30,833 bases of DNA from Branchiostoma floridae. Lineage: Eukaryota > Chordata > Leptocardii > Amphioxiformes > Branchiostomatidae. The notes under the pieces were generated by a model. That model worked only from the letters and a program-made list of their open reading frames with translations, did not search any database and was not told the origin of the DNA. The position numbers and the translations under genes are program-made. The stretch is from the NCBI RefSeq assembly GCF_000003815.2, contig NC_049988.1, positions 20,980,440 to 21,011,272 of the forward strand, written 5' to 3'. Of this stretch, positions 27,601 through 30,833 are shown piece after piece; the stretch's first letter is position 1, and each line of letters starts with the position of its first letter.

Positions 27601-29228
27601 GGTGTGCATGTGGGTTAGTACAGGTGGTACGGTACCTGGAAACACAAGATTACATTAAAGATCAATGTAGTCTACTCACAGTTGTGATGTTGAGATCGGT
27701 TGGGACATGGGTGTGAGTGTTAAGATTGAGTGTAAGGACTAGTTAAGGATTAGAGTGAGGATTAATGTAGGGGCTTCACGTTGGTGATTTAAAGGTTGGC
27801 TGGGTCATGGTCAAGTATTGGAATTCGTTAAAGGATTAGTATTAAGACTAGTAAGTGAAAGATTATTGTAAGGATTGATGTAGCCCTTTCAGGTTTGTGA
27901 TTTTGAGGTCAGGTGGGTCGTGGGTGCATGTTAATAAGGAGTTAGATAAAGGATTAGTGTAAGGATCAGACCTAAGATAAATGTAATCAACTCACGTTTG
28001 TGATCTTGAGGTCGGGCGGGTCCTGGCTCCGCCCCTTCCGTCCGGTTCGCTCCGAGTCGAACCCTTCAAACTCCTCATCATCAAACTGCTCAAATTCATC
28101 CTCATCATCCTCCACCTGCACATCAGCCTCCCCATCATCAAACTCAGCATCCAGAACCTGCTCCGGTACCTCCTCCTCCAGCTCAGGCTCCTGGGGACAC
28201 AAAAACACGTCCTCATCATCTAACACATCATCCTCATCATCTAACACATCATCCTCCACCTGCACATCAGCCTCTCCATCATCAAACTCAGCATCCAGAA
28301 CCTGCTCCGGTACCTCCTCCTCTAGCTCAGGCTCCTGGGGACACAAAACATATCCTCATCATCTAACACATCATCCTCATCATCTAACACATCATCCTCC
28401 ACCTGCACATCAGCCTCCCCATCATCAAACTCAGCATCCAGAACCTGCTCCGGTACCTCCTCCTCCAGCTCAGGCTCCTGGGGACACAAAACACATCCTC
28501 ATCATCTAACACATCTCCTCATCATCTAACACATCATTGTTTATGGTTGCTCCTCCTCTAACTCTGCCTCCTGGGACTGTAAGGGGAAGTTGTTTACTTA
28601 TTGTTTACGGTTGCTCCTCCTCTAACTCTGCCTCCTGGGACTGTAAGGGAAAGTTGATAATTCACTATTGTTTATGGTGCCTTCTCCTAAGAAACCATTC
28701 ATCATCATCATCTCTGTTTCCTACAGTCCAGAAAGGGAAAGTGTTTATTGTTTACAAAGGAGTCTACAACAAACTGCATGTAATTTCCTACAGGTAAATA
28801 TTACATGTTGTCTGGGCTAATCTGCACACTCTGCAGACTAGAATCTTAGTTTGTAGTCCTGAGAGTTGGAGTAACTTGTAAGGTCCTCTGTAACAACTCT
28901 ACACCAAGATGACTGTGAAGGAGTCAAACAACAACGGTGTAATTAATGCCTGTTTTTTTTTTGTAAATAAAGGCCATAGCAAGGGACTATGATATGCTAG
29001 AAATAAAAATTAACAAAGAAAAAAAACATCTTCCCACAGTACCTCTTCTTCTTCATCCTCCGTCTCGATACTCAGGAAGTCTCCCTCCTCCTCATCCTCG
29101 ATCACGTGCTCAAACTCCGCAAACTCGTTATCTTCAAACTCGGCAAACTCGTCCTGAGGCTCAACGATGGCGACCAGTGGAAACAGCAGCAGCGCCACCA
29201 GGCAGGCCGCGCTGGGTACTGCACGCAT
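18952..29228 (-). CDS. CCDC47: CCDC47 (calumin), ER PAT-complex subunit, 12 coding exons
   Basis: Exons, 5' to 3' on the minus strand: 29228-29043, 28190-27996, 26334-26207, 25666-25620, 24974-24856, 24295-24128, 23768-23661, 23079-22994, 22438-22377, 20621-20512, 19744-19577, 19023-18952. All introns are GT-AG, all phases join, and the total is 1449 bp or 482 residues; vertebrate CCDC47 is about the same length. Signal peptide at about 1-23; acidic luminal domain 24-127; one membrane helix about 139-158 ([18 protein letters not shown]); conserved cytosolic domain ([44 protein letters not shown]); charged coiled coil 404-482 ending [10 protein letters not shown]. In vertebrates CCDC47 pairs with Asterix (WDR83OS) in the PAT complex, which chaperones multipass membrane proteins at the translocon, and it affects ER calcium. 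No broken residue or frame was found. Confidence 0.95.
19341..19577 (-). repeat. Tandem copies of the exon 11 donor
   Basis: The boundary GGAG|GTGAGAGG with adjacent sequence (plus strand cctctcacctccatcttgc) occurs at the real site (19569-19587) and near 19516, 19462, 19391 and 19344, with growing divergence and spacing of 50-70 bp. All copies lie on the intron side. Confidence 0.85.
19577..19744 (-). CDS. CCDC47: CCDC47 exon 11 (coiled coil)
   Basis: 168 bp, phase 0-0. Acceptor TTTGCAG|GCTAAG, donor ATGGAG|GTGAGA. Encodes [38 protein letters not shown] and DPDRQRKME, which fit the family's C-terminal coiled coil. GC-rich, with both ends repeated in the flanking introns. Confidence 0.95.
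19800..20410 (-). repeat. Tandem copies of the exon 11 acceptor
   Basis: The first 35 or so exon bases and acceptor (plus strand ccttcagccgcgtcttgtca...cttagcctg) recur near 19822, 19980, 20166 and 20276, separated by copies of acttacacactcgctcctta. Units are about 110-190 bp. Confidence 0.9.
20512..20621 (-). CDS. CCDC47: CCDC47 exon 10
   Basis: 110 bp, enters phase 1, leaves phase 0. Acceptor CCCTGCAG|TTCC, donor AAGGAG|GTGGGT. Encodes [19 protein letters not shown] then [17 protein letters not shown], matching the stretch before the family's C-terminal coiled coil. The array copies upstream have TGCCTGGG where the exon has TTCCAGGG; both encode the same residues (Val-Pro-Gly). Confidence 0.95.
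20640..22310 (-). repeat. Eleven-copy array containing the exon 10 acceptor, mixed with cagttatc repeats
   Basis: On the plus strand ccttcactgagctgcggccc...ggcactgcagg is the exon 10 start plus acceptor. It occurs at the real site (about 20590) and near 20730, 20870, 20990, 21116, 21245, 21342, 21500, 21633, 21770 and 22245. Between copies are atcagttatcacttatc-type short repeats. Units are about 97-160 bp. Copies end about 35 bases into the exon and cannot encode the rest of it. Confidence 0.95.
21869..22206. mobile_element. hAT-type MITE in CCDC47 intron 9
   Basis: The ends CAGGGCTCGAAATT and (inverse of right end) CAGGGCTCGAAATACT form a terminal inverted repeat well known among hAT MITEs. 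gatat flanks both sides (21864-21868, 22207-22211); the full 8-bp duplication is not preserved. The interior repeats ggtgcacc and tgggtgcac and has no transposase frame. It sits inside the exon 10 acceptor array and separates its most distant copy. Confidence 0.75.
22377..22438 (-). CDS. CCDC47: CCDC47 exon 9
   Basis: 62 bp. Acceptor GTCTGCAG|TGACC, donor CAATG|GTGAGA. Encodes [20 protein letters not shown], matching LPDTKRTLLFTFN of the vertebrate protein. Phases 2 and 1. Confidence 0.95.
22439..22790 (-). repeat. Partial tandem duplication starting at the exon 9 acceptor
   Basis: gcagacggacagacacaact at 22441 recurs as gcaaatggacagatacaact near 22665, both followed by aactggtacatgatg. A second overlapping duplication (gcactactttac...tttaactatccatgc) lies near 22592 and 22713. 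The copies diverge more than in the other arrays. Confidence 0.65.
22994..23079 (-). CDS. CCDC47: CCDC47 exon 8
   Basis: 86 bp. Acceptor TTTGCTGCAG|ATGG, donor GACGG|GTGAGT. Encodes [20 protein letters not shown] then FSGPKVKD, matching the [19 protein letters not shown] stretch of the family. No tandem copies of either junction. Confidence 0.95.
23128..23720 (-). repeat. Seven-copy array of the exon 7 donor with TTTG runs
   Basis: The unit of about 85 bp carries the last 50 bases of exon 7, the donor AACAAG|GTGAGC, and a (TTTG)n run. Copies (plus strand gctcaccttgttgtc) lie near 23214, 23299, 23384, 23482, 23568 and 23654 (real), plus a decayed one at 23131. The minus-strand frame reads on through several units, so readthrough would not always stop at once. 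Confidence 0.95.
23661..23768 (-). CDS. CCDC47: CCDC47 exon 7
   Basis: 108 bp, phase 0-0. Acceptor CGCTGCAG|AGT, donor AACAAG|GTGAGC. Encodes [18 protein letters not shown] then [18 protein letters not shown], a highly conserved CCDC47 segment. Both ends are repeated in the adjoining introns. Confidence 0.95.
23763..23950 (-). repeat. Tandem copies of the exon 7 acceptor
   Basis: aaactctgcag/aaactctacag motifs at 23765, 23825, 23887 and 23926 repeat the real acceptor CTGCAG|AGTCTG, linked by cagaacaggtcagaggttaa. Units are about 35-62 bp. Confidence 0.85.
24128..24295 (-). CDS. CCDC47: CCDC47 exon 6
   Basis: 168 bp, phase 0-0. Acceptor CTTTCTTAG|CTG, donor GACCTG|GTGAGA. Encodes [20 protein letters not shown], a [19 protein letters not shown] segment and RLHKDMNDL, aligning with LKRQDLLNVLARMMRP of vertebrates. 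Junctions not repeated. Confidence 0.95.
24435..24856 (-). repeat. Four copies of the exon 5 donor separated by TG microsatellites
   Basis: acctttatctcgaccagcat (donor plus exon end) occurs at 24489, 24629, 24718 and 24854 (real). Each extra copy is followed by (TG)n. The copy at 24718 keeps about 50 exon bases, the others about 35. Confidence 0.95.
24856..24974 (-). CDS. CCDC47: CCDC47 exon 5
   Basis: 119 bp, enters phase 1, leaves phase 0. Acceptor TTGTACAG|GGGATG, donor ATAAAG|GTACTC. Encodes [19 protein letters not shown] then [20 protein letters not shown], the best-conserved block ([18 protein letters not shown] in vertebrates). Confidence 0.95.
24937..25490 (-). repeat. 74-bp tandem repeat containing the exon 5 acceptor, seven copies plus a partial
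   Basis: Units start (plus strand) tatcccagactgcacctctg at 24937, 25011, 25085, 25159, 25233, 25307 and 25381, with a degraded eighth near 25455. Each holds the first 38 or so exon bases, the acceptor TTGTACAG and about 36 intron bases. Copies differ by few bases, so the array is young or homogenised. Confidence 0.97.
25620..25666 (-). CDS. CCDC47: CCDC47 exon 4 (47-bp microexon-like)
   Basis: Acceptor TGTTCCAG|GTTAAC, donor GTTG|GTAGGT. Encodes [15 protein letters not shown] between split W and G codons, matching NTHRELLESNFTLVG. Phases 2 and 1. Junctions not repeated. Confidence 0.93.
25780..26015 (-). mobile_element. SINE in CCDC47 intron 3, same family as the one at 1583-2100
   Basis: Minus strand: tRNA-like head ATGGCTGAGTAGTCAGGG with B-box-like GGGTTTGATCC, then CCTTGGAAAGGCACTTCAC and CAGGTGTAGATATGGGTACC, the same core as in the first SINE. 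The head region (actcagccattcagtc...) recurs at 26099-26133 next to a second cctcaataaa, suggesting a partial second head in tandem. Confidence 0.65.
26207..26334 (-). CDS. CCDC47: CCDC47 exon 3 (membrane helix)
   Basis: 128 bp, enters phase 0, leaves phase 2. Acceptor TTTCCAG|GTGCCG, donor CGCCTG|GTGAGG. Encodes [17 protein letters not shown] then [18 protein letters not shown] and NHKLASAW, the membrane segment and start of the cytosolic domain. Confidence 0.95.
26321..27645 (-). repeat. 18-copy array of the exon 3 acceptor with branch-point-like motifs
   Basis: ggtggtacgg(c/t)acctg (plus strand) is the first 14 exon bases plus acceptor. It occurs 18 times, the first being the real junction. 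Spacers are built of caggtgggttactacaggtg and caggtgtacaggtggg. On the minus strand they contain TACTAAC, TAGTAAC and TACTGAC, close to the metazoan branch-point consensus, followed by (C/T)-rich TTTCCAG or TTTGCAG. Splicing to any decoy would read VPYHL and then stop (CTG TAG or CTG TAC TAA). Confidence 0.97.
27666..28000 (-). repeat. Tandem degenerate copies of the exon 2 donor
   Basis: The exon end and donor (plus strand actcacgtttgtgatcttga, then ggtcgggcgggtc) recur near 27675, 27772 and 27884 in decayed form, period about 100-107 bp. The decayed donors are partly mutated (for example ttcacgttgg, ctttcaggtt). Confidence 0.85.
27996..28190 (-). CDS. CCDC47: CCDC47 exon 2 (acidic luminal domain)
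   Basis: 195 bp, phase 0-0. Acceptor TCCCCAG|GAG, donor ACAAAC|GTGAGT. Encodes [20 protein letters not shown], then an acidic run with [12 protein letters not shown] and [11 protein letters not shown]. Rich in Asp and Glu like the family's luminal domain. An upstream in-frame acceptor copy (28334) could lengthen it by 48 residues. Confidence 0.93.
28191..28480 (-). repeat. Two upstream copies of the exon 2 acceptor half
   Basis: Acceptor CCCCAG|GAGCCTGAGC recurs at 28334 (144 bp upstream) and 28477 (a further 143 bp). Each copy encodes about 32 residues of the acidic domain followed by a VLDDEDD stretch from the spacer catcatctaacac. The first copy is in frame with the real exon and has no stop between; the second is one base out of frame. 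Confidence 0.95.
28530..28710 (-). repeat. Degenerate short repeats upstream of the exon 2 array
   Basis: gttgctcctcctctaactct + gcctcctgggactgtaagg occurs near 28547 and 28609, with a weaker third near 28675. It resembles the exon 2 acceptor region (cctcctctagctcaggctcctgggg) and may be its oldest remnants. Confidence 0.7.
29043..29228 (-). CDS. CCDC47: CCDC47 exon 1 (signal peptide)
   Basis: ATG at 29228; donor GAAGAG|GTACTG at 29043/29042, phase 0. Encodes [20 protein letters not shown] (signal peptide) followed by [20 protein letters not shown] and an acidic run. FAEFE is a recognisable family motif. A 3' splice site (CTGTCTGCAG) lies 8 bases before the ATG, so a 5' UTR exon exists upstream. 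Confidence 0.92.
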
Positions 29229-29238
29229 CGCGGGGTCT

Positions 29239-30211
29239 GCAGACAGACAAATTATTGAATAATATACTATAATATACTATAATATACATATAGAATACAA
29301 CACGGTGTATTCCATATCACCCGAGGTACCAGCCCGACTGCGGGAAGGATCGCCGGACAGCTGGAGGGTGATCTGACCCGCGGGAGGGCTGGGACCGAGC
29401 TGAGGTGTCATGCCCACCTGAGAAAACACATATTTCGATGCGAAATGCACCAGAAGTGAGAAAATGTGTCCTCGAACAAAAGATTGTAACAACAGCAATT
29501 TTAACGTCCGAATCTGGTATTCAAATTTTCAACCGTGCCATATTTGGCCCGTTCGAAATAGTTTGATTTACTCGAAGGAAGCCTGTGTGATACAAACTTA
29601 GAACCTGTGTGATACGGAAAGTTATCACACAGTCCGGAACGCCCGTATCGAACGTTTTTGCGTCACTGGTATGACATAATTTAGTAAATACATTTCTACG
29701 TCCCTTCATGCCAAGACACCTTGGCCAATAATGAATGTTATGATGACTTAATGGTCCAACAACATCACCGTATCTCTGCGCCACAATCTCTGCTGAGTGG
29801 TTCTTATCTACCTTTGAAATACAACGTGTATTTCCTCCTGTGCTATAATTTCTCTGGGAGGATGTACCATCACAGACTGAAATGGGGGGGGGGCGGTGTG
29901 CGTACTGGCTAGCTCAACAAATTATTACTGGTCTGGTCGCTGAAGGCTGCGTTATTCCTTTTGTCGAGGAATATTCGGCTCAACTGCAGTCTGGTATTTC
30001 TGTAACCATCGCCAATAAACTAGTTACGGTGCCAGAGATACGCCGAATCATTCAGCTGGTAACAAGCATGAGAAGCCGCCCCCCTCCCCACCATACCGAT
30101 TCACTCTCCTACGTCAAAACGTCGCACTCCTGCGCCGAGCTGCGCTGAAATCAGGCACACAAACAGCTAACTGCGCCAGGAATGGTGCTCTAGTGCGGAA
30201 AATGCACCTAC
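29239..30211 (-). other. Candidate CCDC47 5' UTR intron
   Basis: Bounded by a strong donor AAAG|GTAGGT (minus strand, 30212/30211) and the acceptor GTCTGCAG before exon 1. It has an 11-base G run (29883-29893) and no convincing exon. Assignment is by splice-site strength only. Confidence 0.4.
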
Positions 30212-30330
30212 CTTTCTAAAACGACGTCAGACAAGATCAGAAGTCGCGGGTTCGAATCTACAGCATGACTTTCGCCGAGATCCCAACCTCGTTCTGGTGC
30301 GGGCCCCGCTTGGCATGCTGGGAGAACAGG
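30212..30330 (-). promoter_or_regulatory. Candidate CCDC47 5' UTR exon and promoter region
   Basis: A GC- and CpG-bearing stretch upstream of the donor at 30212, with no TATA box. The true start site is not visible in the sequence. Confidence 0.3.
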
Positions 30331-30833
30331 TGCATGAAAACAATAAAATACCACAGAATTTCTCAGAATCGTCGTTTTTGCCCTTAAATGGCAGAAATAT
30401 TGACCTCTTGAGTGTTAGAATTATGGGGAGGGGTCATTGATGGTCATTGATGGTAGATTGACAAATTTATTCCACCACGCAAAAGCTGTCGGGGAATTTG
30501 CAAATGCAAAATTGGTTTCTGAGTTCAATTTCCTCACCATGTAACGTTAAGCCTGTAACGTTACTGTCCTGTGGTCACTGTTATCTTTAAAACAACTCGG
30601 GAACGTGTTGTCTTTGCTGAGTTTATTTCTCTTCTTCCGTTCCAGATATGTGGTATTCGATTACACAATTGAAAGTAGCAAGTGCCAGGACAGAGCTGAA
30701 GGCTGGTGACCTTATAACGTTTCATGTACGATGTCGATGGTAGCCTGGGTACCATTCTCCGCGGTCGGCTTTGGGGAGCTTTACCCGGCACCGGCCTGCT
30801 TCTGTCAGCCTGTCTGAATAGCTGCCCTTTGAG
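30331..30833. other. Right-edge sequence without recognised features
   Basis: No exon, RNA gene or repeat array recognised. Only short direct repeats (gtcattgatg, 30434-30451; gtaacgtta, 30541-30562) are visible. Confidence 0.4.

Noticed and set aside
26187-27716. Plus-strand ORFs rich in [11 protein letters not shown] repeats
   Set aside because: Antisense to the exon 3 acceptor array. Multiple frames are open because of the repeats.
29721-30148. Small plus-strand ORFs near the right edge
   Set aside because: No domain, no splice context, and low-complexity G run; they lie over the likely CCDC47 5' UTR intron.
30241-30275. B-box-like gggttcgaatct suggesting a tRNA gene
   Set aside because: No matching A box at the right distance and no foldable acceptor stem; it may be a SINE scrap or chance.

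Overview
The window reads as eukaryotic animal DNA, most likely from a cephalochordate (amphioxus, Branchiostoma). The grounds are small exons in large repeat-filled introns with GT-AG boundaries, a type II membrane C-type lectin family with tyrosine/proline-rich cytoplasmic tails and repetitive coiled-coil stalks, tRNA-derived SINEs, hAT-type MITEs, and dense minisatellites that include exon/intron boundaries. The species call is inference. One run of N (9267-9749) marks an assembly gap.

Left half, plus strand (1 to about 17900): a tandem segmental duplication of a C-type lectin locus. Copy A is cut by the left edge and keeps its stalk exon (1-652), its C-type lectin domain (CTLD) exon (2516-2914) and a last exon. 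Copy B appears complete: cytoplasmic exon 5320-5740, transmembrane exon 10175-10320, coiled-coil stalk exon 10452-11073, CTLD exon 15107-15502 and a 3-residue last exon (15674-15684). All phases join, giving a predicted 531-residue type II receptor. The two CTLDs have diverged at the sugar-binding triplet (QPD in A, EPN in B). Copy A also carries an insertion flanked by 11-bp direct repeats that include the 3' splice site of the last exon. Introns and flanks hold a 40-bp and a 30-bp minisatellite, a foldback element, a higher-order satellite built from roughly 160-bp subunits, a SINE with a 10-bp target-site duplication, and a hAT MITE with an 8-bp one.

Right half, minus strand (29228 down to 18952): a complete 12-coding-exon orthologue of CCDC47 (calumin, a subunit of the ER PAT complex of the multipass translocon). 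The exons join in phase to 482 residues, close to the vertebrate length.

The most striking signal is in CCDC47. About half of its splice junctions lie in private tandem repeats whose unit contains that same junction: exon 2 acceptor and donor, exon 3 acceptor (18 copies), exon 5 acceptor and donor, exon 7 acceptor and donor, exon 9 acceptor (weakly), exon 10 acceptor (11 copies), exon 11 acceptor and donor. Intron 2 consists largely of copies of its own donor at one end and its own acceptor, with branch-point-like sequences, at the other. As I recall, junction-containing 'mirage minisatellites' have been described in amphioxus. Their accumulation across one essential gene, each family with its own unrelated unit, is what deserves a second look.
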